A stretch of 64,000 nt of DNA, from positions 252,561 through 316,560 of the forward strand of contig JANXEI010000001.1 in NCBI GenBank assembly GCA_025058835.1, given 5' to 3'. The stretch's first letter is position 1; each line of letters opens with the position of its first letter. The stretch is from Acidilobaceae archaeon (GTDB lineage: Archaea > Thermoproteota > Thermoprotei_A > Sulfolobales > Acidilobaceae). Below are positions 17,772 to 26,589 of the stretch, one piece after another. The notes under the pieces are model-generated. The model saw nothing but the letters and a program-made list of their open reading frames with translations. It had not been told where the DNA came from and ran no database searches. Both the position numbers and the translations under genes were made by a program.

Positions 17772-18461
17772 CTAGAGCATATCTCTCGGATCTGCGACCT
17801 CTCCCGGCCTCATAGCCCTTACCTTGACTGGTAGCCCTCTCTGCTTCACGAGAGCCTCCAACTCCTCTGGCCTCCCGTACAGGACGGGGAAGGTGGCGTA
17901 GTGCATGGGCACCACGACTCTGGGGGAGAGGAGCTCGACGGCCTTTGCTGCCTCCACGGGGTCCATGGTGAAGTGACCGCCTATGGGGAGCATTGCTATC
18001 TGAGGCCTGTAAATTTCCCCTATCAACTTCATGTCCATCATAACGCTAGTGTCGCCTGCATGGTAAAAGGTGAGCTCCCTCCCCGCTATGACCACTCCGG
18101 TAGGAGCTCCATATGGACTGCTGTGAACGGCCGGGGTGAGGGCTATCTTCAGGCTCACTCCCTCTATCTTCATGGGCCCTCCTATGTTCCCTCCCACCGC
18201 CCTAGCGGGATCTCCTATCAGCCTGCCCAAGTGTTCTGCTAGCTCGTAGATAGCTACTATCCTAGCCCTCGGGTTGTTCCTCGCTATCGTAGCTACGTCT
18301 CCCACGTGATCCCCGTGACCGTGAGTTACGATTATGAGGTCTACGTCCTTGACCTGAGCGGCCTTCTCCTGCGAGAGAGGGTTAGAGATCCAGGGATCGA
18401 TTAGTATCTTGTAGCCGTCAACGTGAAGCTCAAAGGCAGAGTGTCCATAATACTTGATCAC
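17772..18461 (-). CDS. Metal-dependent hydrolase, UPF0173 (metallo-beta-lactamase fold)
   Basis: 229 residues. The N-terminus IKYYGHSAFEL and the metal motif THGHGDHVGD are typical of UPF0173 proteins, which form a compact metallo-beta-lactamase fold and are usually annotated only as hydrolases. AGDTSVMMDM and VPMHYATFP carry the other metal ligands (Asp and His). Start is GTG 18461. It diverges from the methionine aminopeptidase gene, with one AT-rich box between them. Confidence 0.9.
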   Translation of the reverse strand: MIKYYGHSAFELHVDGYKILIDPWISNPLSQEKAAQVKDVDLIIVTHGHGDHVGDVATIARNNPRARIVAIYELAEHLGRLIGDPARAVGGNIGGPMKIEGVSLKIALTPAVHSSPYGAPTGVVIAGRELTFYHAGDTSVMMDMKLIGEIYRPQIAMLPIGGHFTMDPVEAAKAVELLSPRVVVPMHYATFPVLYGRPEELEALVKQRGLPVKVRAMRPGEVADPRDML

Positions 18462-18493
18462 GTTACATCGCCGAGAGGCCTCGGGAGAGGGAA

Positions 18494-18508
18494 GCTATTA
18501 TACTATAG
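18494..18508. promoter_or_regulatory. AT-rich box between UPF0173 and map, possibly bidirectional
   Basis: GCTATTATACTATAG is nearly symmetric, and no second TATA-like sequence is visible in this 76-bp gap. Its centre is ~38 nt from each start codon (18461 minus, 18538 plus), so one box may drive both genes. Confidence 0.4.
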
Positions 18509-18537
18509 GCTTTGACCCCCTTTAGACGGGTAGAGAG

Positions 18538-19425
18538 GTGGAGCTTGAGAAGCTGAAGCTAGCTGGGAAGATAGCGGAGGAGCTGAAGGGGGAGGCAAGG
18601 AGACTTGTTAAGCCGGGGAGGAGGGCGTCGGAGATATGTGAGAGGCTGGAGGCACTAACGATAGAGCTGGGAGGTTCTCCTGCCTTCCCCTGCAACTTCT
18701 CCGTCAACAGCGTTGCTGCTCACTACACGCCAGGCCTCTCTGACGACCTGACTCTGGGAGAAAAGGACGTAGTGAAGGTGGACGTGGGCGTCCACGTCGA
18801 CGGCTACATTGCAGACACGGCCATAACGATAGACCTGTCGGGAGAGCATGGGAAGCTCCTAGAGGCTGCCGAGAGGGCCCTAGAGGAGGCAGTGTCGACC
18901 TTGAAGCCTTTTGTGAGCCTATACGAGATCGGGAGGGCAGTGGAGAGCGCCATAAAGTCGTTCGGCTTCAAGCCTGTAAGGAACCTCTCCGGCCACACCA
19001 TAGGGAGGTACGTTATCCATGCGGGGCTGAGCATCCCTAACTATGCAGACAGGGCCCTCTGGCACGTGAGAGTGATGCCCGGCATGCTGATAGCTATAGA
19101 GCCCTTTGCCACAAACGGAAAGGGGCTGGTGAGGGAAGGGGGGACCGTGAACATATTCTCCTTGTCCAGCAGGAGGCCTAGGATGGCCCTCAGCGAGGGG
19201 GAGGAGAAGCTGCTCTCCCTCCTTGCAGAGAGATACAGGACTCTCCCGTTCACTCCGCGATGGCTAAGGGAGAGGGGGGCAGAGGTCTTCCAGCTGTTTA
19301 GCTCGCTGAGGGCAAAGGGGGCCTTCGTGGAGTACCCGGTTCTCGTGGAGGTGAGCAACGGCCTCGTCTCCCAGTTCGAGCACACCGTTTACGTTGGGGA
19401 GAAAGAGGCAGTGCTCGTGGCCTGA
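18538..19425 (+). CDS. map: Methionine aminopeptidase, type II
   Basis: Removes the initiator methionine from new proteins. The 295 residues include the type II insertion. The metal ligands are readable at Asp82 and Asp93 (KVDVGVHVDGYIADTA), His153 (LSGHTIGRY), Glu188 (IAIEPFA) and the final Glu in SQFEHTVY. These numbers are essentially those of the Pyrococcus furiosus enzyme, which supports the GTG 18538 start. AGAGAGG upstream acts as the ribosome-binding site. It lies 39 bp ahead of ABCE1 in a translation-related group. Confidence 0.96.
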   Translation: MELEKLKLAGKIAEELKGEARRLVKPGRRASEICERLEALTIELGGSPAFPCNFSVNSVAAHYTPGLSDDLTLGEKDVVKVDVGVHVDGYIADTAITIDLSGEHGKLLEAAERALEEAVSTLKPFVSLYEIGRAVESAIKSFGFKPVRNLSGHTIGRYVIHAGLSIPNYADRALWHVRVMPGMLIAIEPFATNGKGLVREGGTVNIFSLSSRRPRMALSEGEEKLLSLLAERYRTLPFTPRWLRERGAEVFQLFSSLRAKGAFVEYPVLVEVSNGLVSQFEHTVYVGEKEAVLVA

Positions 19426-19464
19426 CCTATTAGGCTCCTCTCCTCGCGGCCGATAGGGGCTGGA

Positions 19465-21270
19465 GTGAAGCTAAGGCTAGCAGTGCTAGAGAGCGCTAGC
19501 TGCAAGCCAAAGAAGTGTAGCTATGAGTGCATCTCTGTCTGCCCTGTGAACAGGAGCGGAAGGGCTAAGGCAATAGACGCTGACACGGCAGTCAGAGCCC
19601 AGCCCATCGTGTTCGAGGACGCGTGCATAGGCTGTGGGCTATGCGTGAGGGCATGTCCCTTTGAAGCTCTGCAGATAGTCAACCTCCCCACAGAGCTAGA
19701 GGAGGAGGCAGTCCACAGGTACGGGGTCAACAAGTTCAAGCTCTACAGGCTCCCCGTGCCAAAGGAGGGGCAAGTAGTGGGTATTATAGGGAAGAACGGT
19801 TCTGGCAAGACCACCGCTATAAGGATCTTGGCAGGAGAGCTAAAGCCTAACCTGGGAGATCCAGAGAAAGAGGTGGAGTGGGAGGAGGTATCCAAGCGTT
19901 TCAGGGGGAGCGAGCTCCAGTCCTACTTCAAACTGCTAGCAGAGAGGAAGGTAAGAGTAGCCCACAAGATTCAGTACGTGGACCTAGTGCCGAAGAAGGT
20001 CAAGGGCACAGTGGGAGAGCTGCTGATGAGGGCTGACGAGAGGGGCATAGCAAGGGAGCTGGCCTCCCAGGTAGGCCTCGATAAGCTATGGAACAGGAGC
20101 GTCGAGGCCCTCAGCGGGGGGGAGTTGCAGAAGCTCCTCGTCGTCGCTACCTTGAGCAAGGACGCTAACGTCTACGTTTTCGACGAGCCCAGCAGCTTTC
20201 TCGATGTGAGGGAGAGGATAAGGGTGGCCCGTCTCATAAGAGGAGAGGCAAAGCCCGGCAAGTACATCATAGTGGTGGAGCACGATCTGGCTGTGTTAGA
20301 CTATGTCAGCGATCAGGTGCACGTCCTGTACGGCGAGCCGGGAGTTTACGGGATAGTCTCCCTGCCATATCCCACGAGATCGGGGATCAACGAGTTCCTC
20401 GACGGCTACCTCAGGGCTGAGAACGTGAGGCTGTGGAAGGAGCCCATAAAGTTCAGGGTCCACGGCGAGGCGGCAGAGGTAAAAGGGGGGAAGCTCGTCT
20501 CCTGGACAGCGCTAAAGGTAGAGGTGGGCGACTTCAGGCTCTTCGTGGAGCCGGGCGAAATATGGGAGAACCAGGTTGTAGGAATAGTAGGGCCTAACGG
20601 AATAGGCAAGACCACTTTCGTGAAGACCGTCGCAGGGCAGCTAAGAGCAGTAGAGGGGACAGTGTTCCCGGCAAGGGAGGGAGAGATAGCTGTTGCCTAC
20701 AAGCCCCAGTACGTGAGCCCTGAGCTGTTCCCGGAGGGGGCAACGGTGCTGGACGTCCTCAGGGCTTCGAACCCTGAGGCGGTCATGCCCGGCTCCTGGC
20801 TCTACCTGGAGCTGACGAAGAGGCTCAAGCTGGACAAGCTTCTGGAGAGGGAGGCAAGGAGCCTGAGCGGAGGGGAGCTCCAGAAGCTAGCGCTTGCAGG
20901 AGCCCTGGCTAGGGAGGCCCACCTGTACCTCCTGGACGAGCCCTCCGCATATCTCGACGTAGAGGAGAGGCTGGGCGTTGCAAAGATCATCAGGAGGGCC
21001 GTGGAGAACAGGGGCGCAGCAGCTCTCATGGTAGAGCACGACATAATGCTCGGGGACCTGGTAGCAGATCAGATCATGGTGTTCAGCGGCGACCCTGGCA
21101 GGGAGGGGAGAGCGGGCTCCCCTGGGCCTGTCAAGAGGGGGATGAACGCCCTGCTTGGAGATCTTTACATAACGATGAGGAGAGATCCGGAGAGCGGCAG
21201 GCCAAGGGTGAACAAGGAGGGCAGCTACCTTGACAGGATGCAGAAGTCCAGAGGAGAGTTCTACGGCTGA
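19465..21270 (+). CDS. abce1: Ribosome recycling ATPase ABCE1 (Rli1)
   Basis: Splits ribosomes after termination, using ATP and two iron-sulfur clusters. The N-terminal ferredoxin-like domain shows the Cys pattern CKPKKCSYECISVCP and CIGCGLCVRACP. Two ABC domains follow: Walker A GKNGSGKTT and GPNGIGKTT, each with an LSGGELQK signature and a DEPS Walker B end (FDEPSSFLD, LDEPSAYLD). The length (601 aa) is normal. Start is GTG 19465 in GGAGTGAAG. A T-run follows the stop codon. Confidence 0.98.
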   Translation: MKLRLAVLESASCKPKKCSYECISVCPVNRSGRAKAIDADTAVRAQPIVFEDACIGCGLCVRACPFEALQIVNLPTELEEEAVHRYGVNKFKLYRLPVPKEGQVVGIIGKNGSGKTTAIRILAGELKPNLGDPEKEVEWEEVSKRFRGSELQSYFKLLAERKVRVAHKIQYVDLVPKKVKGTVGELLMRADERGIARELASQVGLDKLWNRSVEALSGGELQKLLVVATLSKDANVYVFDEPSSFLDVRERIRVARLIRGEAKPGKYIIVVEHDLAVLDYVSDQVHVLYGEPGVYGIVSLPYPTRSGINEFLDGYLRAENVRLWKEPIKFRVHGEAAEVKGGKLVSWTALKVEVGDFRLFVEPGEIWENQVVGIVGPNGIGKTTFVKTVAGQLRAVEGTVFPAREGEIAVAYKPQYVSPELFPEGATVLDVLRASNPEAVMPGSWLYLELTKRLKLDKLLEREARSLSGGELQKLALAGALAREAHLYLLDEPSAYLDVEERLGVAKIIRRAVENRGAAALMVEHDIMLGDLVADQIMVFSGDPGREGRAGSPGPVKRGMNALLGDLYITMRRDPESGRPRVNKEGSYLDRMQKSRGEFYG

Positions 21271-21275
21271 ACTGC

Positions 21276-21281
21276 TTTTTT
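21276..21281 (+). terminator. Oligo-T run after abce1
   Basis: Six consecutive T's lie 6 nt after the ABCE1 stop codon and before the TTG of aIF2-alpha. It is a possible archaeal intrinsic terminator, or partial attenuation within the cluster. Confidence 0.3.
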
Positions 21282-21315
21282 AGCTCCAAATGAAGAACAA
21301 GGCCTAGGAACGCTG

Positions 21316-22116
21316 TTGAAGCTCAGATCTAGGAGGAAACTGCCGGATGAAGGGGAGCTGGTGGTAGCAGATGTGGTAGAGGTACACGATCACGGAGCTT
21401 ACCTAGAGCTCATGGAGTTCCCCGGCGTCAACGCTTACTTGCCCTGGAGCGAGGTGGCAACGAAGGCCATAAGGAGCATCAAGGAGGTCCTGAGGCCTAA
21501 CCTGAGGCTAGTGGTGAAGGTGATCAGGGTATACTCCAACAAGGGCAGCGTGGACGTGAGCCTGAAGAGGGTTATGGAGGGAGAGAAGAGGAGGAAGATG
21601 ATGTACTACAAGAGGTATGCAAAGGCGGCAGCCCTCATTTTGGGAGTAGCAGCTAGGATGAAGAAGGGGGAGGAGGAGGCATACAAGGAGGTCATCTGGA
21701 AGCTCGAGGAGGCCTACGGAGATCCCCTTACGGGGCTCGAGAGGGCAGTCATAGAGGGGGCTAGGGCGCTGGAGAACGCTGGGATACCAAAGGCATGGGT
21801 GGAGCCCCTCCTCGAGATGGCAAAGACCCACGTAAAGCTCAAGACCGCGAAGATCTCAGGGGTCTTCTTGCTGCGATCTAGAGCAGGTGAAGGAGTGTAC
21901 AGGATCAAGGAGTTACTCAAAAAGGTGGAGGAGGTGGCTAAGGACGAGAACGTTAGGGTCAGGCTGTACTACATAGGGTCCCCCAGGTACAGGATAGATC
22001 TCGAGGGCTACGACTACAAGGTCCTGGAGGAGAGGCTGGCAAAGGTTCTCAAGACGGCAGAGGAGGAGGCAAAGAGGCTAGGAGTAGAGATGAGCTTCGA
22101 GAGGTTGAAGGAATGA
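21316..22116 (+). CDS. eif2a: Translation initiation factor aIF2, alpha subunit
   Basis: Alpha subunit of the heterotrimer that brings initiator Met-tRNA to the ribosome. It has an N-terminal S1/OB domain (LVVADVVEVHDHGAYLEL, then the VDVSLKRV end), a helical middle domain and a C-terminal alpha/beta domain that binds the gamma subunit (YYIGSPRYRIDLEGYDYK). The 266 residues are typical. Start is TTG 21316. The stop codon overlaps the ATG of nop10 (ATGA). Confidence 0.97.
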   Translation: MKLRSRRKLPDEGELVVADVVEVHDHGAYLELMEFPGVNAYLPWSEVATKAIRSIKEVLRPNLRLVVKVIRVYSNKGSVDVSLKRVMEGEKRRKMMYYKRYAKAAALILGVAARMKKGEEEAYKEVIWKLEEAYGDPLTGLERAVIEGARALENAGIPKAWVEPLLEMAKTHVKLKTAKISGVFLLRSRAGEGVYRIKELLKKVEEVAKDENVRVRLYYIGSPRYRIDLEGYDYKVLEERLAKVLKTAEEEAKRLGVEMSFERLKE

Positions 22117-22283
22117 AGTGGCTCATGAAGAAATGTAGCAGTTGCGGGAGGTACTCGCTGAGGAGCGACAGATGTCCAGCTTGCGGAGGGGAGCTAGTTG
22201 TCCCTCATCCCCCCCGCTTCTCTCCCCACGACAAGTACTTGAGCTACAGGTATAGCCTCAAGAAGGAGAAGGGCCTCCTGTGA
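22113..22283 (+). CDS. nop10: H/ACA ribonucleoprotein subunit Nop10
   Basis: 56-residue protein of the H/ACA particle that directs pseudouridylation, working with Cbf5, Gar1 and L7Ae. A small zinc ribbon (CSSCGRY..CPACGG: Cys8, Cys11, Cys21, Cys24) leads into the signature PHPPRFSPHDKYLSYRY. The ATG overlaps the stop of aIF2-alpha by the ATGA arrangement, a pairing conserved across archaea. Its last 26 nt overlap the 3' end of a small gene on the other strand. Confidence 0.95.
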   Translation: MKWLMKKCSSCGRYSLRSDRCPACGGELVVPHPPRFSPHDKYLSYRYSLKKEKGLL

Positions 22284-22500
22284 GCTCTGCCAGCCTCTCC
22301 GCTAGCTTCAGGACGCTCTCGTAGGTCCTCTTCCTCATAACTTCCCTGAACAGCACCCTCTTGCCCGGATCATCTCTTATGGCTTCCCTTGCCAAGACTC
22401 TGAGCAACTTTATGCCCTCTGAGTTTAGAGCTCCCCTCTTGTCGAAGTACTCCTCCCTCCTCCCGAGCAGCCTCTCTAGGCCTCGAAGGGTTTTCTCCAC
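22258..22500 (-). CDS. Small helical protein of unknown function
   Basis: 80 residues, charged and helical throughout with no membrane segment or metal motif; I do not recognise it. Start is GTG 22500, inside the last 25 nt of the dCTP deaminase-like gene, so it looks translationally coupled to it. Its end overlaps nop10 by 26 nt. Coding potential is supported by the overlap-coupled position and the amphipathic composition; homologues would be needed to confirm it. Confidence 0.55.
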   Translation of the reverse strand: MEKTLRGLERLLGRREEYFDKRGALNSEGIKLLRVLAREAIRDDPGKRVLFREVMRKRTYESVLKLAERLAELTGGPSPS

Positions 22501-22964
22501 AGGTTCTCTCCCTGATAAGCGCCCGAGTAGAGTTTTTCTGCCCTCTCTATCAGCTTGAAGAAGACGATCTGGGCAATCCTCACCCCCTTCTCCAACGCTA
22601 TTCTCTTATGTGCCACAAGAAGCCCTTCCCCCCTCCCATTATATCCCGGATCCCAGACAGCGCCATGTAGGACCGCTCCCATCCTGAGGAGGCTGCTGCG
22701 TGGGAAGATGAGGCCCACTGCGTCCTCCGGCACCTTTACGGCCTCACAATACCTCACCCTGTAGGCTCCAGGTGACAGCCTCCAGACCCCTTCGGCCAGC
22801 TCTACACGCTTGCCAGCAGGTCTCTCCCTCCTCTCCTCCCCCAGATAGCCCTCGCCCTCGATCTCCTCCACCTCGCAGAGCCTGAGGTCCACCCCCGCTG
22901 GTTGGACAGAGCTCTCAGAAAGCGGGTACACAAAGCCTCTTGCCAGCTGACCGGGGAGTGCCAT
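22476..22964 (-). CDS. dcd: dCTP deaminase / dUTPase family protein
   Basis: Pyrimidine deoxynucleotide enzyme of the trimeric dUTPase fold, making dUMP/dUTP precursors and keeping uracil out of DNA. FPRSSLLRMG is the RSS(L)xRxG phosphate-binding motif, VWDPGYNGRGEGLL holds the active-site Asp and Glu, and VRIAQIVFF is the closing strand. ATG 22964 (162 aa) is chosen. The frame extends ~100 residues further, but that part is low-quality sequence antisense to the isoaspartyl peptidase, and a TATA box lies at 22979-22989. Whether it deaminates, hydrolyses or does both cannot be read with confidence. Confidence 0.87.
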   Translation of the reverse strand: MALPGQLARGFVYPLSESSVQPAGVDLRLCEVEEIEGEGYLGEERRERPAGKRVELAEGVWRLSPGAYRVRYCEAVKVPEDAVGLIFPRSSLLRMGAVLHGAVWDPGYNGRGEGLLVAHKRIALEKGVRIAQIVFFKLIERAEKLYSGAYQGENLWRKPFEA

Positions 22965-22978
22965 CGGGTCTCTCCAGT

Positions 22979-22989
22979 TCTTATATGTT
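22979..22989 (-). promoter_or_regulatory. TATA box of the dcd-like gene
   Basis: Minus-strand AACATATAAGA sits ~20 nt before ATG 22964, so the transcript would be leaderless. It also argues against the longer upstream reading frame. Confidence 0.5.
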
Positions 22990-23055
22990 TTCCTGCCAGA
23001 ATGATGAGGATACCCTGGTATTAAGCCAGGAGGGAGAGGGAGGGGAGGGTAAGCG

Positions 23056-23964
23056 ATGTCAGAGTTCGTCATAGCAGTCCACGGAGGGGCCGGCGCCTGG
23101 AGGCTTGGAGTGGGGAGAGAGGCGTTGGAGGACGTTATTCGTAGAGCTCTGCAGAAGGGCGCTGAAGTCATGAGGAGCGGCAGCTGCCTAGAGGCCGTCG
23201 TAGAGGCCATAGCCAGTCTGGAAGACTCTGGCATACTTAACGCGGGGGTAGGGAGCACCCTCGACTACCTGGGAAGGGTGAGCATGGACGCTGGGCTAAT
23301 GAGAAGCGATGGGAGGGCCGGAGCAGTGGCTCTCGTCACATACCCAAGAAACCCCATAAGGTTGGCAAAGATCGTGATGGAGAGAACTCCGCACGTTCTC
23401 ATTGCAGGGCCGGAGGCGGATGAGCTGGCGAGAAGGATGGGGCTAGAGAGGCACCCCGGGCCCAGCGAGAGGGCCTTGGCTAAGTGGAGAGAGCTAAGGG
23501 AACGGCCCGAATCGGAATGGGTCAGGGCAAGGATAGAAGCGGCGACGGCTCTGGGATATGATACGGTGGGAGCAGTAGCGTTGGGCCCCGATGGGTGCCT
23601 GGCTGCCGGTGCCAGCACGGGGGGTGTCTCCCTCAAGCTCCCGGGCAGAATAGGAGACAGTCCTGTGCCCGGCGCAGGTTTCTATGCTAACGAGAACATC
23701 GCTGTCTCTGCCACTGGCATTGGGGAGACCATACTGCTCTCCATGTCCTCCTTGAGGCTTGCTGACGCATACCTCCAAGTAGGGGAGCTGGAAGAGGCCC
23801 TCGAGAGGGTCGTAAGCGACCACAGCAAGAGGTGGGGCTTGAACACTCTCGGCCTCATAGCTGTGACGAGGAGAGGGGAGGTAGGAGGGAGGTACAACGC
23901 AGAGGCTATGCCGTGGGGGTATATGAAGGGAGGAGAAATAAGGGTCCTAGGAATACCCGCCTAG
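23056..23964 (+). CDS. Isoaspartyl peptidase / L-asparaginase (Ntn hydrolase)
   Basis: N-terminal nucleophile hydrolase of the plant-type asparaginase family, cleaving isoaspartyl dipeptides and asparagine. The precursor is expected to self-cleave before the Thr in GYDTVGAVAL, which becomes the nucleophile. AVHGGAGAW opens the alpha subunit, and GASTGGVSLKLPGRIGDSP and AVSATGIGE line the active site. The length (302 aa) is normal. A long purine run (GGAGGGAGAGGGGAGGG) precedes ATG 23056. It may repair aged proteins in a thermophile. The lhr gene follows 18 bp downstream. Confidence 0.94.
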   Translation: MSEFVIAVHGGAGAWRLGVGREALEDVIRRALQKGAEVMRSGSCLEAVVEAIASLEDSGILNAGVGSTLDYLGRVSMDAGLMRSDGRAGAVALVTYPRNPIRLAKIVMERTPHVLIAGPEADELARRMGLERHPGPSERALAKWRELRERPESEWVRARIEAATALGYDTVGAVALGPDGCLAAGASTGGVSLKLPGRIGDSPVPGAGFYANENIAVSATGIGETILLSMSSLRLADAYLQVGELEEALERVVSDHSKRWGLNTLGLIAVTRRGEVGGRYNAEAMPWGYMKGGEIRVLGIPA

Positions 23965-23982
23965 CTCGGCGAGGGGGCTCGC

Positions 23983-26589
23983 GTGGAGGAGCTGACGAGT
24001 CTCATGAGACCTTACGTCGCACAATGGTTCAAGGAGAAGTACGGAGGGCCAACGGAGCCCCAGCGGTTAGCCATCCCCCTAGTCAAAAGGGGGAAGAACG
24101 TTCTCATCTCTTCCCCTACCGGCACCGGCAAGACTCTGGCAGCGTTCCTAGGGGTTATTGACGAGCTCTACGGGATGGCAGAGAGGGGGGAACTGCGGGA
24201 CCAGGTCTACGCGATCTACGTGAGCCCCCTCAGGGCCCTGAACAACGACATGAGGAAAAACCTGCTGGAGCCGCTGGCTGAGATCTCTCATAAAGCAAAG
24301 GAGATGGGCTACGAGCTCCCGGAGATCAGAGTAGCAGTTAGGACGAGCGACACGAGCAGCTACGAGAAGCAGAAAATGGTGAGAACTCCCCCTCACATTA
24401 TTATAACGACCCCTGAAAGCCTCGCCATAGGGCTAGTAGCGCCCCGCTTTAGGGAGAGGCTCTCCTCCGCCCGCTGGATAATAATCGATGAGATTCACGA
24501 TCTGGCCTCGAGCAAGAGAGGAGCCCACCTCATGCTGAGCGTGGAGAGGCTGGACGAACTTGTCTTCGAGAGCACAGGGAGGAGGCTGCAGAGGATAGGC
24601 CTCTCCGCTACCATAGCTCCTCTAGAGGTCGTGGCCGAGTTCCTCGGCGGCTACGAGGACGGGAGGCCCAGGGAGGTAGAGATAGTGGACGCGAGGTTCG
24701 TGAAACCCATAGACATCCGGGTCGTTGTGCCTGATGTGGACATAGTCAGAGACCCGCCGGAGAGGGTCAATGAGTCCATATACGAGAAGCTGGCTGAGAT
24801 AGTAGAGGAACACCGCACCACTCTCGTCTTCACTAACACGAGAAGCGCCACTGAGAGGGTGGTTTTCAAATTGAAGAGGATGCTGAGAGACAGCATTGCA
24901 GACATCGACAAGATAGAGGCCCATCACTCCAGCATCTCGAGGGACCAGAGGCTAGAGGTAGAGGACAAGCTCAAGAAGGGAGAGCTGAAGGTAGTTGTCT
25001 CTAGCACGAGCCTCGAGCTCGGCATAGACATAGGCTACATAGACCTAGTGGTCCTCCTGGGCAGCCCCAAGAGCACTACGAGGCTCCTACAAAGAGTGGG
25101 GAGAGCAGGCCACAGAATTTCTGAAGTAAGCAAAGGGAGAGTTATAGTTGTGGATCGCGACGACCTGGTAGAGTGCGCAGTTTTAGCGAAGAGCGCTATG
25201 GAGAGGCTCATAGACAACGCCAAGATCCCCGAGAAGCCCCTTGACGTCCTAGCTCAACACCTAGTAGGGATGTCCATAGAGAAGAGGTGGAACATTGAGG
25301 ACGCTTTCCGCCTTGTGAGGAGGGCATACAACTTCAGGAACCTCAGCAAGGAGGAGTTCTTGGAGATGCTAAGGTTCCTCGGCGGAGGGGAGGATCTCGA
25401 CGAGGAGGGCGTGTACTCGAAGATATGGCTGGACGAGGAGAAGGGGGTCTTTGGAAAGAAGAGGTCAGCAAGGATGATCTACCAGCTGAACGCAGGGGTC
25501 ATACCAGATGAGGCAAAGATGGTGGTCGTGACTAGCTCTGGCAAGTTTGTGGGCAACTTGGAGCAGGAGTTCGTGGAAATGCTGGAGAAGGGCGACATTT
25601 TCGTGCTGGCTGGGAGAACGTTCAGGTTCCTGAAGAGCGACGGCATCAAAGTTCTCGTGGAGCCTGCAGACGGCGCAAGACCTACGGTGCCCAGTTGGTT
25701 CAGCGAGACGCTCCCCCTCAGCTTCGACAGCGCGCTGAGGGTAGGGAGGTTCAGGAGGATGGTGGAGGAGCTGCTGTCTCGGGGAGAGAACGCGGAGGAC
25801 TTGATCGCTAAAGAGTATCGCTTACAGCCTCAGGCTGCGAAGGCAATCGTAGAGTACGTAAGGGAGCAGATGCTCTACGCAGGGGCAGTGCCGGGAGACG
25901 ACCTGGTGCTCATAGAGTACTTCTGGGACGAGGGGTGGCACATAGTCTTCCACATGCTTTACGGGAGGAAGGTCAACGATGCTCTCTCGAGAGCATACGC
26001 CACCAAGCTCTCGGGGCTCCTGCTAACGCCCGTTAAAGTTTCGATTTCCGACAACGGCTTCATGCTCTCGTACGAAAAGGACGTGAGGCCTAGCAAGGAG
26101 CTCATTGTCGAGGTGCTGAAGGCGGTTAACCGCCACAACCTCCGGGAAGTACTGGAGAGAAGCATAACTCATACAGAGCTCATGAAGAGGAGGTTCCGCC
26201 ACGTGGCTGAGAGGAGCTTCATGATACTCAAGAGGTACAGGGGCTACGAGAAGAGCCCGGAGAGGCTCCAGCTCGGAGCCCAACAGCTCCTGGGCGTTCT
26301 CCTGGAGAGGAAGCCCGACCTCCCCCCGATCAGGGAGACGTACCGGGAGATACTGGAGGACTACATGGACCTTTCAAACTCCATGAAAGTACTCCAGTGG
26401 ATGGAGGAGGGAAAGGTGAGGGTGAAGATCGTAGGCCCCCTGGCCTATCCTTCTCCCATGTCTCACAACATAGTTGTGAAGAGCTTCAGCGACGTGGTGC
26501 TCATGGAGGACAAGAGGAAGATACTCAGGATGCTCCACGAAAAAATAAAGTCGATCATAGAGGGGAGGGATGGCGTGGCTGTAGCTTAG
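23983..26589 (+). CDS. Lhr-family DEAD/DEAH helicase (first copy)
   Basis: Superfamily 2 ATP-dependent helicase of 868 residues, COG1201. The P-loop SPTGTGKT ends at Lys50/Thr51. The box II DEIHDL, SAT (LSATIAP), TNTRSATE and QRVGRAGHR (motif VI) follow in order. The C-terminal ~400 residues are the winged-helix plus Lhr-core region typical of the family. Archaeal Lhr proteins unwind DNA and RNA-DNA forks and are linked to repair or RNA metabolism. Start is GTG 23983. No zinc ribbon is present, unlike the second copy at 58632. It overlaps the convergent CBS gene by 4 nt. Confidence 0.95.
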   Translation: MEELTSLMRPYVAQWFKEKYGGPTEPQRLAIPLVKRGKNVLISSPTGTGKTLAAFLGVIDELYGMAERGELRDQVYAIYVSPLRALNNDMRKNLLEPLAEISHKAKEMGYELPEIRVAVRTSDTSSYEKQKMVRTPPHIIITTPESLAIGLVAPRFRERLSSARWIIIDEIHDLASSKRGAHLMLSVERLDELVFESTGRRLQRIGLSATIAPLEVVAEFLGGYEDGRPREVEIVDARFVKPIDIRVVVPDVDIVRDPPERVNESIYEKLAEIVEEHRTTLVFTNTRSATERVVFKLKRMLRDSIADIDKIEAHHSSISRDQRLEVEDKLKKGELKVVVSSTSLELGIDIGYIDLVVLLGSPKSTTRLLQRVGRAGHRISEVSKGRVIVVDRDDLVECAVLAKSAMERLIDNAKIPEKPLDVLAQHLVGMSIEKRWNIEDAFRLVRRAYNFRNLSKEEFLEMLRFLGGGEDLDEEGVYSKIWLDEEKGVFGKKRSARMIYQLNAGVIPDEAKMVVVTSSGKFVGNLEQEFVEMLEKGDIFVLAGRTFRFLKSDGIKVLVEPADGARPTVPSWFSETLPLSFDSALRVGRFRRMVEELLSRGENAEDLIAKEYRLQPQAAKAIVEYVREQMLYAGAVPGDDLVLIEYFWDEGWHIVFHMLYGRKVNDALSRAYATKLSGLLLTPVKVSISDNGFMLSYEKDVRPSKELIVEVLKAVNRHNLREVLERSITHTELMKRRFRHVAERSFMILKRYRGYEKSPERLQLGAQQLLGVLLERKPDLPPIRETYREILEDYMDLSNSMKVLQWMEEGKVRVKIVGPLAYPSPMSHNIVVKSFSDVVLMEDKRKILRMLHEKIKSIIEGRDGVAVA

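Noticed and set aside
22965-23258. 98-residue N-terminal extension of the dcd-like frame
   Set aside because: It is antisense to the isoaspartyl peptidase gene, has low-complexity Ser/Pro/Leu composition, and a TATA box lies between it and ATG 22964.
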